Assembly (NCBI GenBank): GCA_027296045.1
Contig: JAPUJS010000588.1
Coordinates: 1 to 6,595, forward strand
From: a bacterium
Lineage (GTDB): Bacteria; Latescibacterota; UBA2968
Length of the DNA: 6,595 nt
Direction of reading: 5' to 3'
Of this stretch, positions 1 through 6,595 are shown piece by piece (the stretch's first letter is position 1; each line of letters opens with the position of its first letter). The notes under the pieces are model-generated. The model saw only the letters and a program-made list of their open reading frames with translations, did not search any database and was not told the origin of the DNA. The position numbers and the translations under genes were made by a program.

Positions 1-371
1 GTCTTAATAAAGCCCGGAAGCGCCCACGAATGCATAATCCCGGAGGTGTGGGTCAGCAAATGGTGAAGCGTTATCCCCCTCCACGCCTCTGGAATATCCG
101 GCAAATAGTTCTCGAGTGCATCTTCTACATTCAGATCGCCTCGCTCCTGTAATATCATGGTACAAAGCGACGTAAATGGCTTTGTAATCGAGCCGATTCG
201 GAATTTAGTCTGAGGTGTATTGGGCACGTCCAGCTCGATATTTGCCCGTCCGTAGCCTTTCTCCAGAAACAGTTCTCCTTTTCGGGCAACAAGCACCGAT
301 CCGTTGAACCCTTCCTTCTTAACAAGCCCGTCCATATAAGTGTTTAGTTGATCCGTCACCGTATCAGACAT
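1..371 (-). CDS. Serine hydrolase, beta-lactamase / class C PBP family (3' part missing)
   Basis: The first 123 residues of a beta-lactamase-family serine hydrolase are seen; the rest runs off the left edge. The start ATG at 369-371 follows a strong GAGGAGGA ribosome site two bases upstream and overlaps the phnA stop by 8 bp, so translation is probably coupled. An N-terminal strand reads GSVLVARKGELFLEKGYG (residues 24-41). The catalytic SxxK motif is Ser61-Ile-Thr-Lys64 in the context FRIGSITKPFT. The family segment HHLLTHTSGI lies at 103-112. The Tyr-x-Asn motif expected further on is outside the window. No signal peptide is visible, so a cytoplasmic location is likely. The family covers esterases, D-aminopeptidases, amidases and beta-lactamases, so the substrate cannot be named. 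Being last in an operon with phnA and a GGT-like gene, it may hydrolyse an ester or amide linked to the same substrate; this is inference. Confidence 0.93.
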   Translation of the reverse strand, partial: MSDTVTDQLNTYMDGLVKKEGFNGSVLVARKGELFLEKGYGRANIELDVPNTPQTKFRIGSITKPFTSLCTMILQERGDLNVEDALENYLPDIPEAWRGITLHHLLTHTSGIMHSWALPGFIK

Positions 372-1614
372 GGTCCTCCTCGCATATCATACCGTTGCAG
401 GTGAATTCAAAAATGTCGAAATTTCGAGGGTCGCCCTGAGCCTTTGCTGCATAAACCGGATTCAGAGATCCTGACAAGACCATTGGCACCATCTCCTCAT
501 ACCGTCCTCCGTGTGACCGCAGGCCTCCTTCCAGCACACTCAGGTCGTGATATTCAGGCGTGCGTCCGACCACCACATCCCGCCCCGATAGCACCACCAG
601 ATCGCCGATCCGATCCCCCGGCAGTTCCAGTTTTCGGGCAGCCATATCTCGATCGTAGACCTCCGTGATCCCGTCCATCTCCAGGATAAACCGGGCAACC
701 GTCTCTGTCTGGGCCGGATCGGTCAGGTGCACCATCACCAGACCTCCCAGCGCGCCGTGATGCACCACATACGGATCGGTGATCGGACAGATCACCCGAA
801 CACCACCAAATTGTTCTGTCAGCACGCTTTCCAGATAAATCACATGGGAGTCGGACGTTTGCTTTGCATTCATTCCATGATCTGCAGTCATGCCCACCAC
901 AGCGCCCAGATTGAGCAACCGTCCGATCTCCACATCCATTGCCCCGTAGAAATCCAGAGACTCCGGTGTTTCGGGACCGTACTTGTGTTGCATGTAATCC
1001 GTAAGCGACAGATAAAGAAAGTCTGCTCTCTCCGCTTCCAACAGCGCCACACCCGAACGCAATACAAACAGGCTGGCCTCCCCACTGTAAATCTCCGGTG
1101 TGGGGGCGCCCACCAGAGTCTCGACATCTTCAATCCCGTGCGTCTCCATCCCGGCTTCGTTTGCCTTTTCTGCCGAAAACGCAATACCCTCTAAATCGTG
1201 CGACAGAATCTCTCGCAGTTTCTCCTTGGCCGTCACCATGCCCACCTTTCGGCCCATCCGGGCCGCTTCGGCCAGCAGTGTGCCACACCGCAAGTAATCT
1301 GCCGAATTCATCATCACCTCTTCACCCGTCTCTGGATCCAGGAAAAAGTTCCCGGAAATCCCGGTGACAGACGGCGGCATCCCCGTCACGATGCTGGCGT
1401 TATTCACATTCGTAAACGACGGCAAGGCCCCGCGCACCAGGCCGCGATATCCCTGTGCTGCCATCCGCGCCAGATTGGGCATTCGGTCTTTGGATAGCGA
1501 CACACTCAAATACTCATCTGCACAGCCGTCGATACAAATCACCACTACGGGCTTTGCAGGTGGCCTATAAGTGCGACCATGGACCGTAAACGACTCGCTT
1601 GAAATCTGCACCAT
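364..1614 (-). CDS. phnA: Phosphonoacetate hydrolase
   Basis: The 416-residue product is a member of the alkaline phosphatase / nucleotide pyrophosphatase superfamily that hydrolyses the C-P bond of phosphonoacetate, giving acetate and phosphate with two zinc ions. It agrees with characterised PhnA proteins over its whole length. Metal-ligand positions are visible: Asp29 (VVVICIDGC), the nucleophile Thr68 (PSFTNVNN), Asp206 and His210 (LTDYMQHK), Asp245-His246 (TADHGMNAK) and His368 (LRSHGG). Substrate-contact candidates are Asn89 (SGNFF) and the lysines of TAKEK (130 and 132). The ITDPYVVHHGALG block (278-290) and the C-terminal RNFDIFEF segment are also typical. The start at 1614 is preferred over a GTG at 1683: it gives the usual PhnA N-terminus and follows GGAGGA, whereas the longer form would overlap the upstream gene. 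The gene lies 22 bp behind the GGT-like gene. No signal peptide is seen, so it should be cytoplasmic. Confidence 0.95.
   Translation of the reverse strand: MVQISSESFTVHGRTYRPPAKPVVVICIDGCADEYLSVSLSKDRMPNLARMAAQGYRGLVRGALPSFTNVNNASIVTGMPPSVTGISGNFFLDPETGEEVMMNSADYLRCGTLLAEAARMGRKVGMVTAKEKLREILSHDLEGIAFSAEKANEAGMETHGIEDVETLVGAPTPEIYSGEASLFVLRSGVALLEAERADFLYLSLTDYMQHKYGPETPESLDFYGAMDVEIGRLLNLGAVVGMTADHGMNAKQTSDSHVIYLESVLTEQFGGVRVICPITDPYVVHHGALGGLVMVHLTDPAQTETVARFILEMDGITEVYDRDMAARKLELPGDRIGDLVVLSGRDVVVGRTPEYHDLSVLEGGLRSHGGRYEEMVPMVLSGSLNPVYAAKAQGDPRNFDIFEFTCNGMICEEDHV
374..381 (-). promoter_or_regulatory. Ribosome binding site of the serine hydrolase gene
   Basis: GAGGAGGA on the minus strand lies two bases before the ATG at 371. 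It sits inside the last codons of phnA (the Glu-Glu-Asp near its C-terminus). It fixes the start of the serine hydrolase and supports coupled translation of the two overlapping genes. Confidence 0.75.
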
Positions 1615-1617
1615 TTG

Positions 1618-1623
1618 TCCTCC
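1618..1623 (-). promoter_or_regulatory. Ribosome binding site that sets the phnA start
   Basis: GGAGGA on the minus strand, three bases before the ATG at 1614, lies in the 22-bp gap after the GGT-like stop codon. It decides for the 416-residue form of PhnA rather than a 439-residue reading from the in-frame GTG at 1683. Confidence 0.75.
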
Positions 1624-1636
1624 GGGCTTCATCTTT

Positions 1637-3319
1637 TTAAGCCTCGGGCCGGAACCGCACACCCCGGTCTGCATACCCGCCACTGACTCCCACGGGCGTT
1701 CCGTCTGCCCGCCAGCAGGCTGCTCCGGTCAACATGCCGTCCGACTCGAATGCCACGGCATTCATCCCGCCAGCTACATTTCTCACCGAACTCACATCGT
1801 GACCGCGGGCGGCGACGGCTTCACAGATGGCCTCTGGGAAACCCCACTCCATCTGCAATTCCTGGCCCTGCGTCCACACGCGGGGTGCTTCGACCATTTC
1901 CTGTGGTGTCATACCAAAATCGATCGCATTCACCAGGGCCTGGAGCACAGACGTAAAAATCCGGACGCCGCCGGGCAACCCCAAGGCCAGAACGGGTGCG
2001 CCGTCTTTTTGCACAATGGTGGGCGCATTGCTGCTTGTACTCCGCTTTCCCGGAACAACCGAATTGGCAGTGCCCGGATGGGGATCAAAAATGGCCATAT
2101 AATTGTTGAGCAGCACGCCGGTCCCGGGCGCGATGACCTTCGATCCAAACGTATTATTTAAAGACTGAGTCATCGCCACAACATTGCCCTCAGCATCGGC
2201 GGCGGTCACATGGGTGGTATGGGCCGATTCGACAGACGGCATACCGGCCCCGGGCGCGCCTGCGCGTGTCATATCGATCTCGGCTCTCCGTTGCTCCGCA
2301 TACGCTTTGGAAATCAACGTGTCTACCGGTACATCCACAAAAGCGGGGTCCCCCATGGACGCATTGCGATCGGCAAAGGCAATCTTGAACACCTCAGCCA
2401 ACAGATGCACGTGGTCCGCTGTGCCAAACCCGATTCCCGCCACATCGTATCCCTCCAGGATATTCAGCATCTCGATCACGTGAACGCCCCCTGCCGTGGG
2501 CGGAGGAGGACCCACGATCTCATAGCCCCGATATTCGCCACGCAGCGGCTCTCGCCAGACCGTGCGATAGCCCTCCAGATCGGCCTGGGTTAAAATGCCC
2601 CCACCCTGCTGAATGGCGTCCACAATCTGCGCCCCAATCGCGCCCCTGTAAAGCGCATCTGGACCCTCCGATGCAATCGTGCGCAATGTCTCTGCCAGAT
2701 CGTCCTGGACCAGTCTATTGCCTGCTTCGGGTAGATCGCCTCCGGGAAGCAGCACGCGGGCCGTCTCGGGAAACCGCCGGATATCCGCAGCGGCCTCCGA
2801 AATACACTCGGCCAGATAGGGTGAAATGGGAAACCCGTTTGCTGCATGCCGGATTGCGGGCTGTATCACATCGGACAGACTCAGATTTCCAAATTTTTCC
2901 AGCACCTCGCACCACCCTTTGAGGCAGCCCGGCACAGCTACAGCCAGAGGGCCAACCATGTTCTCCCGACCCTCCGTCTGCATATAATCTGGCCATGTAT
3001 CGGACACAGGGCGATACAGATCGGGACGAGCCGCTGCAGGCGCGATTGGATAATCGTCCACAATCACATGCGGACCATCCCCCAGCCGGAGATTCATCCA
3101 GCCGCCGCCAAACATGCTCACCATCATCGGCTCGACCACACCCTGTGTAAACAACGTGGCAACAGCCGCATCCACCGCATTGCCGCCCATCGCCAGCATC
3201 TCGGCACCCGCCACAGCTCCCAGAGGATGATTTGCCACCACCATCCCCTTCGAAGCGCTCGCAGAATGCTTCCGCAGGTCAAAAAGAGTGCCAGCCCCAT
3301 CACGCCAGTTTGTCGCCAT
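1637..3319 (-). CDS. ggt: Gamma-glutamyltranspeptidase-family Ntn hydrolase, non-canonical substrate pocket
   Basis: The 560-residue protein has the full length and order of the GGT family, made as a precursor that cuts itself before a catalytic threonine. The predicted cut is before Thr368 in ESAHTTHVTAADAEGN, giving a large subunit (1-367) and a small subunit (368-560). Other family marks are GGNAVDAAVA (45-54), VEPMMVSMFGGG (62-73), the PPPPTAGGVH block (271-280), SLNNTFG (386-392, Asn388), Ser429-Ser430 and the oxyanion Gly450-Gly451 (LPGGVRI). Two residues that bind the glutamyl group in E. coli GGT are replaced by my eye alignment: Arg114 by Tyr90 (VDDYPIAP) and Asp433 by Ile410 (LLNNYMAIF). 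The product may thus be an amidase for another acyl group, as with the cephalosporin acylases of this family. No signal peptide is visible, unlike periplasmic GGT. The ATG at 3319 has GGAGG six bases upstream. It is the first gene of the phnA operon. Confidence 0.9.
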   Translation of the reverse strand: MATNWRDGAGTLFDLRKHSASASKGMVVANHPLGAVAGAEMLAMGGNAVDAAVATLFTQGVVEPMMVSMFGGGWMNLRLGDGPHVIVDDYPIAPAAARPDLYRPVSDTWPDYMQTEGRENMVGPLAVAVPGCLKGWCEVLEKFGNLSLSDVIQPAIRHAANGFPISPYLAECISEAAADIRRFPETARVLLPGGDLPEAGNRLVQDDLAETLRTIASEGPDALYRGAIGAQIVDAIQQGGGILTQADLEGYRTVWREPLRGEYRGYEIVGPPPPTAGGVHVIEMLNILEGYDVAGIGFGTADHVHLLAEVFKIAFADRNASMGDPAFVDVPVDTLISKAYAEQRRAEIDMTRAGAPGAGMPSVESAHTTHVTAADAEGNVVAMTQSLNNTFGSKVIAPGTGVLLNNYMAIFDPHPGTANSVVPGKRSTSSNAPTIVQKDGAPVLALGLPGGVRIFTSVLQALVNAIDFGMTPQEMVEAPRVWTQGQELQMEWGFPEAICEAVAARGHDVSSVRNVAGGMNAVAFESDGMLTGAACWRADGTPVGVSGGYADRGVRFRPEA

Positions 3320-3325
3320 ATACAG

Positions 3326-3330
3326 CCTCC
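3326..3330 (-). promoter_or_regulatory. Ribosome binding site of the GGT-like gene
   Basis: GGAGG on the minus strand is six bases before the ATG at 3319, a normal spacing. I see no convincing sigma-70 promoter for this leftward operon in the 76-bp divergent region, so its promoter may be weak, activator-dependent or of a different type. Confidence 0.65.
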
Positions 3331-3360
3331 ACTCGATATTCAGGTGCCATCATTTAGAAC

Positions 3361-3388
3361 TTGATGCCCTCAAACGAGACCCTATATT
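3361..3388 (+). promoter_or_regulatory. Sigma-70-like promoter of the divergent dehydrogenase gene
   Basis: TTGATG (3361-3366, four of six consensus bases) and TATATT (3383-3388, five of six) are separated by 16 bp. The expected transcription start is at about 3395-3396, on or next to the A of the ATG at 3396. No Shine-Dalgarno sequence precedes that ATG, so the transcript may be leaderless. This was read by eye; the match is good but not tested. Confidence 0.55.
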
Positions 3389-3395
3389 GCTTTGC

Positions 3396-4532
3396 ATGTC
3401 ACAAACAGTCTACATCGAACCGGGCGCCCTCGAACGCCTTCGCCCCCTTCTGGAAACCCTGAATCCCAGATCCATCTTCCTCGTCACCGATGCCGACGCC
3501 TACGAAGCCTCGGGCGCCCGGTCTATCCTATCGCCCATCCTGGCAGATTACACCGTCACTCAGTTCAGCGCTTTCCAGTCCAATCCCAAACACCCGGATG
3601 TAAAACGCGGCGTCGAGCACTTCCGCCGTTATCCCGCCGACCTGATCATCGTAGTCGGAGGCGGTACGGCCATCGACATGGCCAAACTCATTGGCATCAG
3701 TGCCGCCCAGAATGCGCCTGTCCGCAAGACCCTGGATGGTTCAACACCCATCATCCAGGCCGGGCCACCTCTCATAGCTATTCCCACAACCGCCGGCACC
3801 GGCAGTGAAGCCACCCATTTTGCGGTTGTTTACATCGACGGACAAAAATACTCTCTCGCCCACCCCCATATCCTGCCCGACTATGCCCTGGTGGATCCCA
3901 ATCTCACAACCAGCCTGCCGCCTGTGCTTACAGCCCACACCGGTCTGGACGCCTTATGCCAGGCTGTGGAATCGCTCTGGAGCGTCAACGCCACCGAAAG
4001 TTCGACCGCTTATGCAGAAGAAGCCCTCACGCTTGTTTGGCACAACCTGGAACCCGCCGTCCAGCACCCCACCCCCGAAATCCGTCATGACATGAGCCGG
4101 GCCGCTCACCTGGCCGGGTGCGCAATCAACATCTCCAAAACCACGGCCCCCCATGCCATCTCCTACACCCTCACCTCACGCTTCAACGTCCCTCACGGCC
4201 TTGCCGTCGCACTCATTCTGGGTGCTATTCTCGTCTACAACAGTCAGGTCACAAATCAAGACGCGACCGATCCACGGGGTCTGGAACACGTTCAAAAAAC
4301 CATCTCAAAAATCAATCGCCTGCTGGGCTGCACAGACGCTGTTGAATCCCACCAAAAAATCCATGCTCTCATGCGCACCATCGGCTGTCCGATCCAGCTT
4401 CGTGAAGTTGGCGTCCAAACCCATTCCGACATCCAGACCCTGGTGGACAATGTCAACATCGAACGGCTTTCCAACAATCCCAGGGCATTGACGGCAGGGA
4501 CGCTTCGAGGTATACTGGAAGGTGTTTGGTAA
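3396..4532 (+). CDS. Iron-type alcohol dehydrogenase, phosphonoacetaldehyde reductase / hydroxyethylphosphonate dehydrogenase-like
   Basis: This 378-residue protein belongs to the iron-containing (group III) alcohol dehydrogenase family. The NAD(P)-binding part shows VVGGGTAIDMAK (87-97) and IPTTAGTGSEAT (129-140). The second half carries GLDALCQAVESLWSVN (183-198), TTAPHAISYTLTS (249-261), VPHGLAVAL (265-273) and NPRALT (361-366). The wording of the DALCQAVES-WSVN and KTTAPHAISY-LTS blocks recalls phosphonoacetaldehyde reductases / hydroxyethylphosphonate dehydrogenases more than FucO-type enzymes. Asp185, His253 and His267 match metal ligands, but the position of the usual first histidine ligand is Gln189. 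Family enzymes reduce phosphonoacetaldehyde to 2-hydroxyethylphosphonate; next to phnA the reverse, catabolic direction is plausible. The ATG at 3396 was chosen because the family N-terminus begins there; an in-frame extension to 3288 would overlap the divergent gene and has no recognisable content. Maleylacetate reductase or another alcohol dehydrogenase remains possible. Confidence 0.85.
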   Translation: MSQTVYIEPGALERLRPLLETLNPRSIFLVTDADAYEASGARSILSPILADYTVTQFSAFQSNPKHPDVKRGVEHFRRYPADLIIVVGGGTAIDMAKLIGISAAQNAPVRKTLDGSTPIIQAGPPLIAIPTTAGTGSEATHFAVVYIDGQKYSLAHPHILPDYALVDPNLTTSLPPVLTAHTGLDALCQAVESLWSVNATESSTAYAEEALTLVWHNLEPAVQHPTPEIRHDMSRAAHLAGCAINISKTTAPHAISYTLTSRFNVPHGLAVALILGAILVYNSQVTNQDATDPRGLEHVQKTISKINRLLGCTDAVESHQKIHALMRTIGCPIQLREVGVQTHSDIQTLVDNVNIERLSNNPRALTAGTLRGILEGVW

Positions 4533-4547
4533 TTTTTTGAGCAGGAT

Positions 4548-4587
4548 CGCAGAGGACCACAGAGAAGCGCGGAAAAACGCAGAACCG
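4548..4587. repeat. Purine-rich tandem repeat, four 10-nt units
   Basis: The spacer between the convergent genes contains four consecutive degenerate 10-nt units: CGCAGAGGAC, CACAGAGAAG, CGCGGAAAAA and CGCAGAACCG. Each begins with a C-x-C-(A/G)-G core. Similar cgcagagga/cgcagagaa strings occur as dispersed intergenic elements in many environmental bacterial genomes, from general knowledge. Its role is unknown. The rest of the 120-bp spacer (4533-4652) has a T6 run just after the dehydrogenase stop, but I could not find a strong hairpin in front of it. Confidence 0.5.
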
Positions 4588-4652
4588 CCCCCAAAACCAC
4601 CAGAAGATCGTATTCCCCCTCAAATCCATACACTATCTGAAAGCCTGCACGC

Positions 4653-6595
4653 CTATTCCCCGAATGAAAACCGGACCTTCCGATCCACACTTTTTTCGCC
4701 TTCGGTATTCAAATCCGTCACCGTCACTGTCACCTCCATCTCCTCCTTGCCCAAAGGCGTCACATCCAGGGCAACGTAGATGGGTTCGCGGTCTGACGTA
4801 CCCTCATGCTCGTAGGAAATCTGCAACCCCTCTGCCTTTGGCACCTGACCAAGCGCCCGGCCCAACCCCTTGAATATCCGCGTTATCGTCGAGCCCTGCT
4901 CCACTCCGTGCAGCAAATAATCCACCCGATAGCGCGTCTGCCCGAATTCGTTTCGAACCAGATCATAAATTTCATAATACAGGTAGACGAGCTGGCCCTT
5001 CACAAATACCTTGGACGGCAATGGCACCACCCGCAATTCCCCCTTATCAAACTTGCCGTCGCCCGGCCCTTCCAGCTCCTCCACCGAACCGGCCACCTCT
5101 ATACCGCTGAGCGCAGGGGCCTTGTTCCAAAACGGCTTTAACACCACATATCGCTTCTGAATCTGGATCTTCCGCGTTGCCGGATCCCGCACCTGGATCG
5201 CCATCAAATACGTATTGGCCGGCACCCGGGCACGCACCTGGTCCACCAGCAGGGTGCCCGGACCGACCACCTCCGAAACCGGCATCGACTCCACCACCCG
5301 GGCGCTGTCCCGATAGACCGGTTCCAATTTGCGGTTGTAGAGCACCACCTCTCGATCCACGCCTGCATAGGCTCGACCTCCTTCAACCGTCTGTCCGAGC
5401 TCCGACCAGGGCACCCCGATATAAATCTCCAGGTTGGAATCCCAATCCGAGACCTTGAAATCGGCCGTGTACACATAAATCCTCAGGGGATCACCGCCGT
5501 AATCAAACTCGTATACCGACGGCGTCTGATTGGTCACCCGAGCCACCACGGCCTCGGGCGCCAGGCGCTGCCAGAGTTTATAGTTGCGCGAATTGGGTGG
5601 TGGGATCGCATAATCGTAAAAGCCTTTGCCCGTCAGATCCAAAAACGTCACTTCAATCCCACCGCCCACCTGCGCATAGATCCAGGATTCCCACTTATAA
5701 CCCAGCTCGGTGCCGTCTGGCATCCAGGTTTTTCGGTTGGGCAAGGGAAACGTCGGCATCCCTTTGATATCAGACGTCTGGGGCCCCACCCCATATCCAT
5801 AAGCAGCGGTCGTCTGGCCGAAAGAGTGTTTCGACGCCAGGATCTCTTCCATCCCCCTTTCTGCAATCACATTCAACCGATTTTTAACCTTCACTACCTC
5901 CGGATCGGTCTCAAATACGAGGCGGTCTGCCCGACTTCGGTGATCGGGATGTCCAAGCCGAATATAGACATCCCCCCGCCGGTCCCACCCCCTTCCGTCC
6001 CACGGCTGTACCCCCTGCGAAAAACGCAGCCGAGAGTAGTTCACCCGCCGAAAGTGTTCCACCCGACGCTCATTGACCGGTGTGGTCGGCGTGGGATCGT
6101 GCTCCATCCAGAATTTCTTTCGAAACAAATCCTGGTCGGGCCTGGAATAGACCCGATCAAAAGCCTGCTGTTCTTCGGGTGTAACCAACAGTTTGAGGTC
6201 TTCATAATAGTCTCGTTCGCCGGGTTTTAAAAGCGACACATACCAAGTGTAAGCCTCCTCCGCTCGACCCAAGTCCCCTTCCTTGACCGCCGTTTCTGCC
6301 AGGAGCGGCAAAAAATTGACCGGATCTTTCTCCACAAAATCGGCCAATTCGGACATCCCAAACGGAAATTCTCCATCCCGCATCAGCACCAGCGCCGCCT
6401 GCGCCATCTTGGCCCGGGCGGCATCGTGTTCCGGATTGACATCCAGCTGGTGTGAATAAGCCGCCAGTGCCTGGTCATAGAGATTGAAAACTTCGCGAAC
6501 CATGCCCATTTTAAAATAGGCATCATAGTGATCCGGAAAATGTTCCACCACACGTTCGAAATACTTATCAACGCCCGCCGGATCCAGTCTTCCCA
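4653..6595 (-). CDS. GWxTD-domain protein with TPR-like N-terminal region (5' part missing)
   Basis: The reading frame is open from the right edge to the TAG at 4653, giving at least 647 residues; the true start is upstream of the window. A GTG at 6551 is in frame, but the preceding codons encode DKYFERV, which continues a helical repeat, so it is probably internal. Window positions of about 6595-6210 encode TPR-like helices (ending in DLGRAEEAYTWYVSLL). Positions of about 6115-5930 encode the GWxTD signature: FWMEHDPTPTTPVNERRVEHFRRVNY, then GRGWDRRGDVYIRLGHPDHRSRA. The rest is predominantly beta-strand with no motif that I recognise. The GWxTD family has no settled function; many members are secreted or envelope proteins. 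No signal peptide can be judged because the N-terminus is missing. The gene converges on the dehydrogenase gene and is unlikely to belong to the phosphonate operon. Confidence 0.9.
   Translation of the reverse strand, partial: GRLDPAGVDKYFERVVEHFPDHYDAYFKMGMVREVFNLYDQALAAYSHQLDVNPEHDAARAKMAQAALVLMRDGEFPFGMSELADFVEKDPVNFLPLLAETAVKEGDLGRAEEAYTWYVSLLKPGERDYYEDLKLLVTPEEQQAFDRVYSRPDQDLFRKKFWMEHDPTPTTPVNERRVEHFRRVNYSRLRFSQGVQPWDGRGWDRRGDVYIRLGHPDHRSRADRLVFETDPEVVKVKNRLNVIAERGMEEILASKHSFGQTTAAYGYGVGPQTSDIKGMPTFPLPNRKTWMPDGTELGYKWESWIYAQVGGGIEVTFLDLTGKGFYDYAIPPPNSRNYKLWQRLAPEAVVARVTNQTPSVYEFDYGGDPLRIYVYTADFKVSDWDSNLEIYIGVPWSELGQTVEGGRAYAGVDREVVLYNRKLEPVYRDSARVVESMPVSEVVGPGTLLVDQVRARVPANTYLMAIQVRDPATRKIQIQKRYVVLKPFWNKAPALSGIEVAGSVEELEGPGDGKFDKGELRVVPLPSKVFVKGQLVYLYYEIYDLVRNEFGQTRYRVDYLLHGVEQGSTITRIFKGLGRALGQVPKAEGLQISYEHEGTSDREPIYVALDVTPLGKEEMEVTVTVTDLNTEGEKSVDRKVRFSFGE

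Noticed and set aside
727..1194. 155-residue plus-strand open frame antisense to phnA
   Set aside because: The opposite strand encodes conserved PhnA motifs throughout; the composition (His/Arg/Cys-rich) is that of a shadow frame.
1615..1683. 23-residue N-terminal extension of PhnA from a GTG at 1683
   Set aside because: It overlaps the end of the upstream gene, while the ATG at 1614 has a strong ribosome site and matches the usual PhnA N-terminus.
2846..3364. 172-residue plus-strand open frame antisense to the GGT-like gene
   Set aside because: It lies almost wholly within a well-supported gene, has no family resemblance or ribosome site, and has the Arg/His/Pro-rich look of an antisense shadow.
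3288..3395. 36-residue N-terminal extension of the dehydrogenase
   Set aside because: It would overlap the divergent GGT-like start, has no ribosome site, covers the likely promoter, and adds nothing resembling the family N-terminus.
4533..4538. T6 run after the dehydrogenase stop as a rho-independent terminator
   Set aside because: I could not find a stable GC-rich stem directly upstream of the T run.

Overview
The window shows a chromosomal stretch of an uncultured-type bacterium with moderately high GC. It has three co-directional genes on the minus strand, one divergent gene on the plus strand, and one convergent minus-strand gene. The last gene encodes a GWxTD-domain protein with a tetratricopeptide-like N-terminal half. 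That architecture is commonest in Bacteroidota, Acidobacteriota, Gemmatimonadota and related phyla such as Latescibacterota, and the rest of the gene content would fit a marine or host-associated member of that broad group. This taxonomic guess is an inference of low certainty; no rRNA or marker gene is present.

Layout from left to right: a serine hydrolase of the beta-lactamase/penicillin-binding-protein family (1-371, minus, cut by the left edge); phosphonoacetate hydrolase PhnA (364-1614, minus); a gamma-glutamyltranspeptidase-family Ntn hydrolase (1637-3319, minus); a 76-bp divergent intergenic region with a good sigma-70-like promoter reading right; an iron-containing-alcohol-dehydrogenase-family protein resembling phosphonoacetaldehyde reductase / hydroxyethylphosphonate dehydrogenase (3396-4532, plus); a 120-bp convergent spacer holding a purine-rich 10-nt tandem repeat; and the GWxTD/TPR-like protein (4653 to the right edge, minus, 5'-truncated).

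The three left genes look like one operon transcribed leftwards: GGT-like, then phnA after 22 bp, then the serine hydrolase, which overlaps phnA by 8 bp. Each has a clear Shine-Dalgarno sequence. PhnA splits phosphonoacetate into acetate and phosphate. The divergent dehydrogenase belongs to a family that interconverts phosphonoacetaldehyde and 2-hydroxyethylphosphonate. Together they suggest a C2-phosphonate utilisation locus: an alcohol or aldehyde phosphonate is oxidised to phosphonoacetate and then hydrolysed. A phosphonoacetaldehyde dehydrogenase (PhnY) would complete the path but is not in the window. The GGT-like enzyme lacks two residues that hold the glutamyl group in canonical GGT. 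It and the serine hydrolase could therefore unmask amide- or ester-conjugated phosphonates. This conjugate hypothesis is the most novel idea here and is inference. The GWxTD gene is probably unrelated.
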